Below are positions 1 to 7,866 of a DNA stretch of 64,000 nt, piece by piece; within the stretch, counting starts at the first letter, position 1; the number at the start of each line of letters is the position of its first letter. Under the pieces are notes generated by a model. That model did not search any database. It had not been told where the DNA came from and saw nothing but the letters and a program-made list of their open reading frames with translations. This DNA comes from Actinoplanes sp. KI2 (GTDB lineage: Bacteria > Actinomycetota > Actinomycetes > Mycobacteriales > Micromonosporaceae). The position numbers and the translations under genes were made by a program. The stretch covers positions 186,001-250,000 of the forward strand of contig NZ_JAOSZE010000001.1 in assembly GCF_025630775.1 (NCBI RefSeq), given 5' to 3'.

Positions 1-1092
1 TTCGCGGGCGCCGCGCGGGTGCTGGAGGGCAGGTCGGCCGGCGAGTACATGGCCGGGCACACCTCGATGATCCGGCGCGAGCCGATCGGGGTCTGCGGGC
101 AGGTCGCGCCCTGGAACTACCCGATGATGATGGCGGTCTGGAAGTTCGCTCCGGCGATCGCGGCCGGCAACACGGTCGTGCTCAAGCCGTCGGACACCAC
201 CCCGGCCTCGACCCTGCTGCTCGCCGAGATCGCCAACGAGTTCCTGCCGCCGGGCGTGTTCAACGTGCTCACCGGCGACCGGGACACCGGCCGGGCGCTG
301 GTCGACCACGAGGACGTCGACATGGTGTCGATCACCGGCAGCGTACGGGCCGGGATGGAGGTGGCCGGCTCGGCGGCGCGCGACCTCAAGCGGGTGCACC
401 TGGAACTGGGCGGCAAGGCGCCGGTGATCGTCTTCGACGACGCGGATCTGGAGGCGGCGGCCGAGGCCATCGCGATCGCCGGCTACTTCAACGCCGGGCA
501 GGACTGCACGGCCGCGACCCGGGTGCTGGTCGGGCCCGGCCTGCACGACGACTTCGTCGCCGCCCTCGCCGACCAGGCCCGGAGCATCAAGACCGCGCCG
601 CCGTCCGACACCGACGCGCTGTACGGCCCGGTCAACTCGGCGGCGCAGTTGTCGAAGGTGGCCGGCTTCATCGACCGGCTTCCCGACCACGCATCGCTCA
701 ACGCCGGCGGCCAGCGGGTGGGAGATGCCGGATATTTCTACGCACCAACCGTCGTCTCCGGTCTGAGCCAGCAGGACGAGATCATCCAGAACGAGGTGTT
801 CGGGCCGGTCATCACCGTGCAGCGGTTCACCGCCGAGGACGAGGCGCTGCGCTGGGCGAACGGCGTGAAGTACGGCCTCGCGTCCAGCGTCTGGACCAAG
901 GACCACGGCCGGGCCATGCGGATGGCGAAGCGGCTCGACTTCGGCTGCGTCTGGATCAACACGCACATCCCGCTGGTGGCCGAGATGCCGCACGGCGGTT
1001 TCAAGCATTCCGGGTACGGCAAGGACCTGTCGATGTACGGCCTCGAGGACTACACCCGGATCAAGCACGTCATGTCGAACATCGAGGCGTGA
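1..1092 (+). CDS. Aldehyde dehydrogenase, aminobutyraldehyde/aminovaleraldehyde type (5' truncated by window)
   Basis: NAD(P)-dependent aldehyde dehydrogenase. The frame is open from base 1, so the N-terminus lies outside the window; about 363 residues are visible of a family length near 475-500. Seen: cofactor-fold motif APWNYP followed by GNTVVLKPSD, the general-base Glu in LELGGKAP, the catalytic Cys in GQDCTA, and the C-terminal EVFGPV block and PHGGFKHSGYG. The segment EYMAGHTSMIRREPIGVCGQ resembles gamma-aminobutyraldehyde dehydrogenases of actinomycetes. One base separates its stop from the aminotransferase start, so it is the head of the visible operon. Inference: it oxidises 4-aminobutanal or 5-aminopentanal (from putrescine or cadaverine) to the omega-amino acid used by the next enzyme. 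Substrate length cannot be read from sequence. Confidence 0.9.
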   Translation, partial: FAGAARVLEGRSAGEYMAGHTSMIRREPIGVCGQVAPWNYPMMMAVWKFAPAIAAGNTVVLKPSDTTPASTLLLAEIANEFLPPGVFNVLTGDRDTGRALVDHEDVDMVSITGSVRAGMEVAGSAARDLKRVHLELGGKAPVIVFDDADLEAAAEAIAIAGYFNAGQDCTAATRVLVGPGLHDDFVAALADQARSIKTAPPSDTDALYGPVNSAAQLSKVAGFIDRLPDHASLNAGGQRVGDAGYFYAPTVVSGLSQQDEIIQNEVFGPVITVQRFTAEDEALRWANGVKYGLASSVWTKDHGRAMRMAKRLDFGCVWINTHIPLVAEMPHGGFKHSGYGKDLSMYGLEDYTRIKHVMSNIEA

Positions 1093-1093
1093 G

Positions 1094-2431
1094 ATGACCA
1101 GGTTATTTCACAAGGGCATCGAGCAGCGCCGCCTGCTGAAGACCGAGATCCCGGGACCGCTCTCCCGGGAACGGCACGCCCGCCGGCAGAAGGAGGTTCC
1201 GGCCGGCTTCGGCATCACGCTGCCGATCTTCGTCGAGCGGGCCGGCGGCGGCATCGTCGTGGACGTCGACGGCAACCATCTGGTCGACCTGGGCTGCGGG
1301 ATCGCGGTGACCAGCGTCGGCGCGTCCGACCCGAACGTGGTCGAGCGGGTCCGGGAGCAGGCCGGGCGCTTCACCCACACCTGCTTCATGGTCACCGAGT
1401 ACGACGGCTTCGTCGACGTGGCCGCGGCGCTCAACCGGCTGACCCCGGGTGACCACGAGAAACGTACGGCGCTGTTCACCACCGGGGCCGAGGCGGTGGA
1501 GAACGCCGTCAAGATCTCCCGGGCGTACACCGGCCGGCCCGCGGTGGTGGTCTTCGATCACGCCTACCACGGGCGTACGTCGCTGACCATGGCGATGACC
1601 GCGAAGCAGATGCCGTACAAGCACTCGTTCGGCCCGTTCTCCCCGGAGATCCACCGGGTGCCGACGGCCGACCCGTTCCGCGGCGCCGGCACCGATGACG
1701 CGTTCGCCCGCTTCGCCGACGTGCTGCGCACTCAGATCGGGGTTGACCGGGTCGCGTGCGTGGTGGCCGAGCCGATCGCCGGCGAGGGCGGCTTCGTCGT
1801 CCCCGCGCCCGGCTTCCTCGCCAAGGTCGCCGAGTTCTGCCGGGAGAACGGGATCGTCTTCGTGGCCGACGAGGTGCAGACCGGGCTCGCCCGCACCGGC
1901 ACCATGTTCGCGGTCGAGCACGAGGGCATCGTGCCCGACCTGGTGTGCACGGCGAAGGCGCTCGGCGGCGGCCTGCCGCTCTCCGCCGTGACCGGCCGCG
2001 CCGAGATCATGGACTCCGTGCACGTGGGTGGTCTCGGCGGCACGTACGCCGGCAACCCGATCGCCTGCGCGGCCGCGCTCGGCGCACTCGAGACTATCGA
2101 GCGGGAGAATCTGGCCGGCCGGGCGGCCGAGATCGGTGCCCGGGTGCTGCCGCGTCTGACGGAGCTTGCCACGAACGTGTCGGCGGTCGGCGACGTCCGT
2201 GGCCGGGGCGCGATGCTGGCCCTGGAGTTCGTGGAGCCGGGCAGCAAGGCGCCCGCGCCGGCCACGGCCACGGCGGTGGCCAAGTACTGCCACGAGCGCG
2301 GCGTGCTCGTGCTGACCTGCGGCACATATTCGAACGTGATCCGGCTCCTGCCGCCGCTGGTGATCGACTTCGAGCTGCTCGACGACGCGGTCGACGTGCT
2401 GGTCGAGGCCGTCCGCAAGGTGACGGCGTGA
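1094..2431 (+). CDS. gabT: Class III aminotransferase, GABA/5-aminovalerate type
   Basis: PLP-dependent omega-aminotransferase of 445 aa, the usual length of GabT/DavT. Seen: FTTGAEAVENAVK substrate/phosphate loop, AYHGRT, the cofactor Asp in VADEVQTG (about residue 258) and the PLP Schiff-base lysine in CTAKALGGG (about residue 287), then GGTYAGNP. It transfers the terminal amino group of GABA or 5-aminovalerate to 2-oxoglutarate, giving succinate or glutarate semialdehyde. It sits between an aminoaldehyde dehydrogenase and a semialdehyde dehydrogenase. The glutaryl-CoA dehydrogenase-like gene at the operon end favours the C5 substrate, though GabT enzymes commonly accept both. The gene name follows the family; davT would describe the C5 role. 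Confidence 0.9.
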   Translation: MTRLFHKGIEQRRLLKTEIPGPLSRERHARRQKEVPAGFGITLPIFVERAGGGIVVDVDGNHLVDLGCGIAVTSVGASDPNVVERVREQAGRFTHTCFMVTEYDGFVDVAAALNRLTPGDHEKRTALFTTGAEAVENAVKISRAYTGRPAVVVFDHAYHGRTSLTMAMTAKQMPYKHSFGPFSPEIHRVPTADPFRGAGTDDAFARFADVLRTQIGVDRVACVVAEPIAGEGGFVVPAPGFLAKVAEFCRENGIVFVADEVQTGLARTGTMFAVEHEGIVPDLVCTAKALGGGLPLSAVTGRAEIMDSVHVGGLGGTYAGNPIACAAALGALETIERENLAGRAAEIGARVLPRLTELATNVSAVGDVRGRGAMLALEFVEPGSKAPAPATATAVAKYCHERGVLVLTCGTYSNVIRLLPPLVIDFELLDDAVDVLVEAVRKVTA

Positions 2432-2516
2432 CCGCCTGCACCGAGCGGCACTCCCGCGAGTGGCCCGCCCAGGCCGCAGGCGAGGGCCAGAAGGGCATGC
2501 CAAAGGGAGGCACGGC

Positions 2517-3980
2517 ATGAGTTCGTATGACCCGCGGACCGGTGCCGCCCTGGAAGCGCCGCCCGAGTCCACCCTGGACGAGGTCGACGACACGGTGGCG
2601 GCGGCGGTGGCGGCGGCGCAGGAGGTGGCCGCGGCCGCGCCCGGCGAGCGGGCCGGCTGGCTCGAGGCGATCGCGGATTCCCTGCAGGATCGGAAGGATG
2701 AGCTGGCCGAGGCCGCCGACGAGGAGGTCGCGCTCGGGCTGCCGCGGCTCATCGAGGAGTGCGGGCGCGCCGCCGACACGATCCGGTTCTACGCGTCGGT
2801 GGTCCGCGAGGGCGGCTGGCTCGGCGCCGCGATCGACTCGGGGCCGCCCGACCTGCGCCGGGTGAATGTGCCGCTCGGACCGGTCGCCGTCTTTGGGGCC
2901 GGCAACTTCCCGTTCGGCTTCGGCGTGCTGGGCCACGACACGGCGACCGCGCTGGCGGCCGGCTGCCCGGTGGTGGCCAAGGCCCACCCTGCGCACCCGC
3001 GGTTGTCGGCCGCGTTGGCCGAGCTCGCCTGGAGCGCCCTCGACGAGACGGGCGCGCCGGCCGGGTCGCTCGGGCTGATCGGCGGGTTCGCGGCCGGGTC
3101 GCGGCTGGTCGGGCATCCGGGGATCCGGGCGGTGGCGTTCACCGGGTCACAGCGTGGCGGGCTGGCGTTGTGGCGGCAGGCGGCGGAGCGGGACGACGTG
3201 ATCCCGGTCTTCGCCGAGATGGGCACGGTCAACACCGCGGTCGTGACCCCGGCCGCCGCGGGCAATTTCGATGAAAACGGATTTGTCGCATCTTTCACGC
3301 TCGGCATGGGCCAGTTCTGCACCAAGCCGGGATTGCTGCTCGCGCCCGCCCAAGCGGGCATACCCGAACGGGTAGCGGCGGCGCTCGGAGCAAACGCGCC
3401 GCGCGGCTGGCTACTGACCGAGCAGATCGCCGTCGCCTATCAGCAGGGCGTCAAGAACCTGGAGGAAACCGGGGCGCGCGTGCTCACCCGTACGGCCGAG
3501 GCCGAAGGCGGATGGAAAGCGCAACCGACAGTCCTTGCGGTTACCACCGCGGGGTTGAGGAGCGATCCGACCCTGCTGGAGGAGGTCTTCGGGCCGGTCG
3601 CGCTGGTCGCCGAATATGGCAGCCGCGAGGAACTGGACGAGGTGCTGGAGATCCTGCCCGGCAGCCTGGCCACCGCGGTGCACGCCGCCGAGGACGACCC
3701 CGACCTGCCCGGCCTGGTGGAACGGCTGTCTCGCACCAGCGGCCGGGTCGTGGTCAACGGCTGGCCCACCGGCGTCGCGGTCGGCTGGGCCCAGCAGCAC
3801 GGCGGGCCGTGGCCGGCCACCACCTCGCCGGCGCACACCTCGGTCGGTGCCGCCGCGCTGCAACGCTTCCTGCGGCCGGTGACCTACCAGAACGCGCCGG
3901 ACGCGGCCCTGCCCCCGCCGCTGCGCGCCGCGAACCCATGGCGCATCCCGCGCCGGGTCGACGGGAACCGGGAACAATGA
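2517..3980 (+). CDS. Aldehyde dehydrogenase, (2-oxo)glutarate-semialdehyde type
   Basis: 487-aa NADP-type aldehyde dehydrogenase of the alpha-ketoglutarate-semialdehyde dehydrogenase group. The ATG at 2517 was chosen because AAAGGGAGG lies just upstream (2502-2510); the longer frame has no such site. Seen: GAGNFPFGFG nucleotide-binding segment, AFTGS, the Glu in AEMGTVN and the catalytic Cys in GMGQFCTKPG, then EVFGPVA. This group oxidises dicarboxylate semialdehydes. Placed after the aminotransferase it would convert glutarate (or succinate) semialdehyde to the free dicarboxylate. Its last codons overlap the next start (ATGA) and lie in the first unit of a 33-bp tandem repeat. Substrate assignment is inference from neighbours. 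Confidence 0.87.
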   Translation: MSSYDPRTGAALEAPPESTLDEVDDTVAAAVAAAQEVAAAAPGERAGWLEAIADSLQDRKDELAEAADEEVALGLPRLIEECGRAADTIRFYASVVREGGWLGAAIDSGPPDLRRVNVPLGPVAVFGAGNFPFGFGVLGHDTATALAAGCPVVAKAHPAHPRLSAALAELAWSALDETGAPAGSLGLIGGFAAGSRLVGHPGIRAVAFTGSQRGGLALWRQAAERDDVIPVFAEMGTVNTAVVTPAAAGNFDENGFVASFTLGMGQFCTKPGLLLAPAQAGIPERVAAALGANAPRGWLLTEQIAVAYQQGVKNLEETGARVLTRTAEAEGGWKAQPTVLAVTTAGLRSDPTLLEEVFGPVALVAEYGSREELDEVLEILPGSLATAVHAAEDDPDLPGLVERLSRTSGRVVVNGWPTGVAVGWAQQHGGPWPATTSPAHTSVGAAALQRFLRPVTYQNAPDAALPPPLRAANPWRIPRRVDGNREQ

Positions 3981-4049
3981 ACGCGCCGGGTCGACGGGAA
4001 CCGGGAACAGCGAACGCGCCGGGTCGACGGGAACCGGGAACGGTGACCG
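3951..4049 (+). repeat. Three in-frame 33-bp tandem repeats across a stop/start junction
   Basis: Units begin at 3951, 3984 and 4017 and share CGCCGGGTCGACGGGAACC, diverging slightly near their ends. The first covers the 3' end of the aldehyde dehydrogenase and its ATGA overlap with the CoA-transferase. The other two add 11 codons each to the CoA-transferase frame, giving repeated GRREPGT peptides. Copy 1 contains the ATG and copy 3 contains a GTG at the equivalent place, so the array duplicates the start region. Confidence 0.92.
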
Positions 4050-5155
4050 CGCCGCTCGACGGGATTGTGGTCGCCGACTTCAGCCGGGTGCTGGCCGGGC
4101 CGCTCGCCACCATGACCCTCGCCGATCTGGGCGCGATGGTCGTCAAGGTCGAGCGGCCCGGCGCCGGCGACGAGACCCGATCCTGGGGTCCGCCGTGGAC
4201 GGCCGACGGCAAGGCCGCCTACTTTGAAGGTATAAATCGGAGCAAATACAGCATCACGCTTGATCTCGACGATCCAGCGGATCGCGAAACGGCCATGGAC
4301 CTCGCGCGGCGGGCCGATGTCCTGGTGCACAACCTCAAGGCCGACCGCTTCGGGCTGGACTATGCGGCGATAAGCCGGATGAACCCGTCGGTGGTCTACT
4401 GCGAGATCACCGGCTTCGGCCCGGACGCGGATCTGCCTGGCTACGACTTCCTGGTCCAAGCCGTCGGCGGGCTGATGAGCATCACCGGCGAGACGGACGG
4501 GGAGCCGCTCAAGGTCGGCGTCGCCCTGGTCGACGTGCTCACCGCCAAGGACGCCACGATCGGCATCCTGGCCGCGCTGCGCAACCGGGAACGGACCGGT
4601 CGCGGCGATCGCGTACAGGTCGATCTGCTCTCCAGCCTGCTCGGCGGGCTGGTCAACCAGGCCTCGGGCTACCTGGCCACCGGCGTCCCGCCGCGCCGGA
4701 TGGGCAACCGGCATCCCTCGATCGCGCCCTACGAGACGCTGCACTGCGCCGACGGCCCGATCGCCGTCGCCTGCGGCAACGACCGCCAGTTCGCGCGGCT
4801 GTGCGAGGTGCTGGAGATCGCGCCCGATCCCCGCTTCGCCACCAACCCGTCCCGGGTCGCGCATCGGGACGACCTGGTGGCAACCCTGGAGAAGGCGCTG
4901 CACGCCAAACCGGCCGCGGAGTGGGAGAGACTGCTGACCAAGGCCGGCGTTCCGGCCGGCCTCGTCGGCGACATCGGCGAGGCGATCACCCGGGCGACCA
5001 CGCTCGGCCTCGATCCGGTGGTTGCGGTGGGCGATTCCCGGCAGGTACGCCACCCCATCCGGTACGCCGAGGCCACGACCGCCCCCGCCACCCGCCCGCC
5101 GCTGCTCGGCGAGCACACCGACATGATCCGCGCATGGCTGAAGGAGACCGGATGA
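3977..5155 (+). CDS. Family III (CaiB/BaiF) CoA-transferase
   Basis: CoA-transferase of the CaiB/BaiF/formyl-CoA transferase family. Seen: DFSRVLAGPLATM near the N-terminus, VVKVERPGAGDETR, the segment GINRSKYSITLDL, the catalytic-region Asp in NLKADRFGLDY and the C-terminal HPIRY. The ATG at 3977 overlaps the previous stop (392 aa). A GTG at 4043 gives a 370-aa product starting TAPLDGIVV, which matches the usual family N-terminus better; the extra 22 residues are repeat-derived. Between a dicarboxylate-forming dehydrogenase and a glutaryl-CoA dehydrogenase-like enzyme, it most likely activates glutarate with a CoA donor such as succinyl-CoA. Family membership is clear; the substrate is inferred. 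Confidence 0.88.
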   Translation: MNAPGRREPGTANAPGRREPGTVTAPLDGIVVADFSRVLAGPLATMTLADLGAMVVKVERPGAGDETRSWGPPWTADGKAAYFEGINRSKYSITLDLDDPADRETAMDLARRADVLVHNLKADRFGLDYAAISRMNPSVVYCEITGFGPDADLPGYDFLVQAVGGLMSITGETDGEPLKVGVALVDVLTAKDATIGILAALRNRERTGRGDRVQVDLLSSLLGGLVNQASGYLATGVPPRRMGNRHPSIAPYETLHCADGPIAVACGNDRQFARLCEVLEIAPDPRFATNPSRVAHRDDLVATLEKALHAKPAAEWERLLTKAGVPAGLVGDIGEAITRATTLGLDPVVAVGDSRQVRHPIRYAEATTAPATRPPLLGEHTDMIRAWLKETG

Positions 5156-6324
5156 CCATCGACCCGCTCGACCCGGCCGGCATCGACCAGGTGCTCACCG
5201 AGGAGGAGCGCGCGGTCCGCGAGACGGTCCGCGACTGGTGCGCCGACCGGGTGCTGCCGCACGTGGCGGACTGGTTCGAGCAGGGCGAGCTGCCCGGGGT
5301 GCGCGAGCTGGCCAAGGAGCTGGGCGGCATCGGCCTGCTCGGCATGCACCTGACCGGCTACGGCTGCGCCGGGATGAGCGCGGTCGCGTACGGCCTGGCT
5401 TGCCTCGAGCTGGAGGCCGCCGACTCCGGCCTGCGCTCGCTGGTCAGCGTGCAGGGATCGCTGGCCATGTACGCGATCCGCCGGCACGGCAGCGAACAGC
5501 AGCGCGAACAATGGCTGCCCGCGATGGCGGCCGGCGAGGCGATCGGCTGCTTCGGTCTCACCGAGCCGGACGCCGGCTCCGACCCCGCCTCGATGCGCAC
5601 CGGGGCCCGCCGCGACGGCGGCGACTGGGTGCTGACCGGCCGCAAGATGTGGATCACCAACGGCAGCGTCGCCGACGTGGCGGTGGTCTGGGCACAGACC
5701 GACGAGGGCATCCGCGGCTTCGTCGTACCCACCTCGGCCAAGGGTTTCCAGGCGCCGCCGATCAAGCACAAGGGCTCGCTGCGTGCCTCGGTGACCAGCG
5801 AGCTGGTGCTCGACCAGGTGCGGCTCCCGGCCGACGCGGCCCTGCCGGAGGTACGCGGCTTGCGCGGCCCGCTCTCGTGCCTCAACGAGGCCCGCTACGG
5901 CATTCTCTGGGGCGCCCTCGGCGCGGCCCGCAGCTGCTACGCGGCCGCTCTCGACTACGCCGGCAGCCGCGTCCAGTTCGGCAGCCCGATCGCGTCCTAC
6001 CAACTCACCCAGGCGAAGCTGGCCGGCATGGCGGTCGAGCTGGCCAAGGGCGGCCTGCTCGCGCTGCACCTGGGCCGGCTCAAGGACCGTGGCCTGCTCG
6101 CCCCGGAACAGGTCAGCCTGGGCAAGCTCACCAACGTGCGGGAGGCGCTGGAGATCTGCCGGGCCGCCCGGACGATCCTGGGCGCGAACGGCATCTCGTA
6201 CGAGTACCCGGTGATGCGGCACATGGCCAACCTGGAGTCGGTGCTCACCTACGAGGGCACCACCGAGATGCACACGCTAGTGCTGGGCCAGGCTCTCACG
6301 GGCCATGCCGCGTTCCGCCACTGA
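5152..6324 (+). CDS. gcdH: Acyl-CoA dehydrogenase, glutaryl-CoA dehydrogenase-like
   Basis: FAD acyl-CoA dehydrogenase of 390 aa. The ATG overlaps the CoA-transferase stop (ATGA). Seen: GLRSLVSVQGSLAM, which aligns with the arginine-containing substrate pocket of glutaryl-CoA dehydrogenases; CFGLTEPDAGSDP and WITNGS flavin-binding motifs; the catalytic-base region TYEGTTEMH; and YPVMRHMANLE, another glutaryl-CoA dehydrogenase signature. It would oxidise and decarboxylate glutaryl-CoA to crotonyl-CoA, closing the pathway encoded by the upstream genes. The 3' end overlaps the opposing phosphotransferase gene by 48 bp. Other short-chain acyl-CoA dehydrogenases are the main alternative, but the combination of motifs and neighbours favours this call. 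Confidence 0.87.
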   Translation: MTIDPLDPAGIDQVLTEEERAVRETVRDWCADRVLPHVADWFEQGELPGVRELAKELGGIGLLGMHLTGYGCAGMSAVAYGLACLELEAADSGLRSLVSVQGSLAMYAIRRHGSEQQREQWLPAMAAGEAIGCFGLTEPDAGSDPASMRTGARRDGGDWVLTGRKMWITNGSVADVAVVWAQTDEGIRGFVVPTSAKGFQAPPIKHKGSLRASVTSELVLDQVRLPADAALPEVRGLRGPLSCLNEARYGILWGALGAARSCYAAALDYAGSRVQFGSPIASYQLTQAKLAGMAVELAKGGLLALHLGRLKDRGLLAPEQVSLGKLTNVREALEICRAARTILGANGISYEYPVMRHMANLESVLTYEGTTEMHTLVLGQALTGHAAFRH

Positions 6325-7119
6325 GCCGCCGGCGCGATAGCGGGTCCAGGCGGCGGCCGCATCGGCGAGGGGCCCGAGGTGGCCGGCGGACGGCCGTTGG
6401 TGTTGCCGTTCTCGGTTGAGTGCGGCGACCCCGGCGGCGAAGGCGTCGACCGCCTCCGGGCGGGCATCCGCCCACACCGGGATCTGGCTTGCCCAAGCCT
6501 CCGCCTGCTCCGGCGCATGGCCGGCCCGAATCAGCCGGATGACCATGAGGGCGGTGTCGATCCACGCGGCTCCGCGGCAGGGCATCGACCAATCCACGAC
6601 CGTGATCCCCGCATCGTTGACCAAGAAGTTGTGCGGCGTGACGTCGGTGTGTACCAGGGTGTCGCCGTCGATCGCACCGGGCGCGATGCGACCGGCCCAT
6701 CGCACGGTGGCGCGCTGCACGTCCTTCGCCGGACACGGGGTGAGCGCCGCCGCCATTGTCATCAGCGCCGAGGCCAGCGCCGGCAGATCGGGCGAGCCCG
6801 GGGCCAGGTCGGGGTGCCGACCCGGAACGTAGTCAAAACCCAGCACCAGCCAGCCGTACGTGTCGACCCGCCAGCGCAGACGCGGTACTCGAGTCGGCAG
6901 ACAGGGGTTGATCAGAGCCTCGTTGCGGTGCATCCAGCCCTTCGGGTTGTCGGGTGAGACACCCTTGCAGAAGTAACGGTTTTGGCTGGTCTCCAGCACG
7001 ACAGCGACATCGGAGACGGATCCCGCCTCGATGGAAGTCACTCGAAGAACAGGGCCGACACGTGCCTTGACCTCGGCAAGAACGGAGGTTGGGAGTTCGT
7101 GCCAGTGGCGGCGGGGCAA
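6277..7119 (-). CDS. Aminoglycoside phosphotransferase (APH)-family protein
   Basis: Protein-kinase-fold phosphotransferase of 280 aa. Seen: the catalytic (Brenner) motif HTDVTPHN and the metal-binding Asp in VVDWSMP, as in aminoglycoside and other small-molecule kinases; the N-lobe lysine is probably in YFCKGV. The start is TTG at 7119, supported by a strong AAGGAGG eight bases upstream. Many actinobacterial members of this family have unknown substrates, so antibiotic resistance should not be assumed. It lies 60 bp after the small protein at 7180-7656 on the same strand, with a stable hairpin in the gap, and overlaps the convergent gcdH-like gene by 48 bp. Confidence 0.82.
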   Translation of the reverse strand: MPRRHWHELPTSVLAEVKARVGPVLRVTSIEAGSVSDVAVVLETSQNRYFCKGVSPDNPKGWMHRNEALINPCLPTRVPRLRWRVDTYGWLVLGFDYVPGRHPDLAPGSPDLPALASALMTMAAALTPCPAKDVQRATVRWAGRIAPGAIDGDTLVHTDVTPHNFLVNDAGITVVDWSMPCRGAAWIDTALMVIRLIRAGHAPEQAEAWASQIPVWADARPEAVDAFAAGVAALNRERQHQRPSAGHLGPLADAAAAWTRYRAGGSVAERGMARESLAQH

Positions 7120-7138
7120 GTCGCAGCCTCCTTAGTCC

Positions 7139-7169
7139 GCGGCTGGGGAAAGACTACGTCCCCAGCCGC
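7139..7169 (-). terminator. Inter-gene hairpin upstream of the phosphotransferase
   Basis: A perfect 10-bp stem (GCGGCTGGGG paired with CCCCAGCCGC) with an 11-nt loop lies between the two minus-strand genes, immediately before the AAGGAGG of the downstream gene. There is no U-tract, so it may act as partial terminator, attenuator or processing site rather than a full stop. Confidence 0.6.
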
Positions 7170-7179
7170 GAGCCATCCG

Positions 7180-7656
7180 TCACCGAGTCGGGCTGTCGTG
7201 GCATCCGGCGTGACACTGCGAGCAGTCCGAAGCCGCAGCCATCGACCACAGTTGCGGGTCGACCCGGTAGCCGGCCTGACCGATCGCGGAAACGGTGGCG
7301 GCCAGTGTCACCGGGCCGGACGTGGGCGTTGTTGGCCATTCGTCCCCGGTAGGGCTGTCGTCGGGGACGTGATGGATGAACCGTCCGGCGATGCGGTGGC
7401 AGAACTCGGCGTATTCGCGGGTGTAGAGGATGAATGCGTGCCATCCGATGTCTACGAGCGGGCTCGGTCCGAGCTGCTCGGTCGACGTGGCGCAGGTGCC
7501 CAGAAAGGCGACGGTCTGGTCCAGAATGCGCGCGGGCATTCCCGATGCCAGTTCGGGGTGTTCCGAGGTGATCCGGTCTACGAGCCGATCGGTCAACGTT
7601 GCCGGCAGCAGTGTCCGGTGATCGTTGAGACCGATGGGCGTGGTGGGAGCGGCCAT
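7180..7656 (-). CDS. Conserved hypothetical protein with WH..H and CxxCHxxCH motifs
   Basis: 158-aa soluble protein. I picked the ATG at 7656 because it follows AGGAGGAATC; upstream sequence in this frame is Pro/Arg-rich and unlikely to be coding. The centre carries DIGWHAFILYTREYAEFC and GRFIHHVP, a conserved block in actinobacterial proteins of unknown function that recalls the WH-containing repeats of plant glycine-rich-domain proteins. The C-terminus has CSQCHAGCH, a possible metal site. It is divergent from the XRE regulator (210-bp gap) and probably cotranscribed with the phosphotransferase. No function is assigned. Confidence 0.72.
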   Translation of the reverse strand: MAAPTTPIGLNDHRTLLPATLTDRLVDRITSEHPELASGMPARILDQTVAFLGTCATSTEQLGPSPLVDIGWHAFILYTREYAEFCHRIAGRFIHHVPDDSPTGDEWPTTPTSGPVTLAATVSAIGQAGYRVDPQLWSMAAASDCSQCHAGCHDSPTR

Positions 7657-7866
7657 GATTCCTCCTGTCGTGCCGCGCTGGGTGATGCTTCTTGACTCCA
7701 TGAACCCGCGTTGGGTCGCGTCGATGAAGGGACCGGACGGCATAGTCGGCCCCGGACGTTCTGGCCGCCGGGTAGGACGCGACGGCATAGGCGGCGGCCG
7801 GCGGCTTCCTGGGATGCCGGCCGGGCGATACCGTCGGATGGCCACTCAGCGATCGGAGGCGCGCCG

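Noticed and set aside
6277..7119. Aminoglycoside resistance gene
   Set aside because: Only the general kinase-fold motifs are present; nothing ties it to aminoglycosides, and most such actinobacterial proteins have other or unknown substrates.
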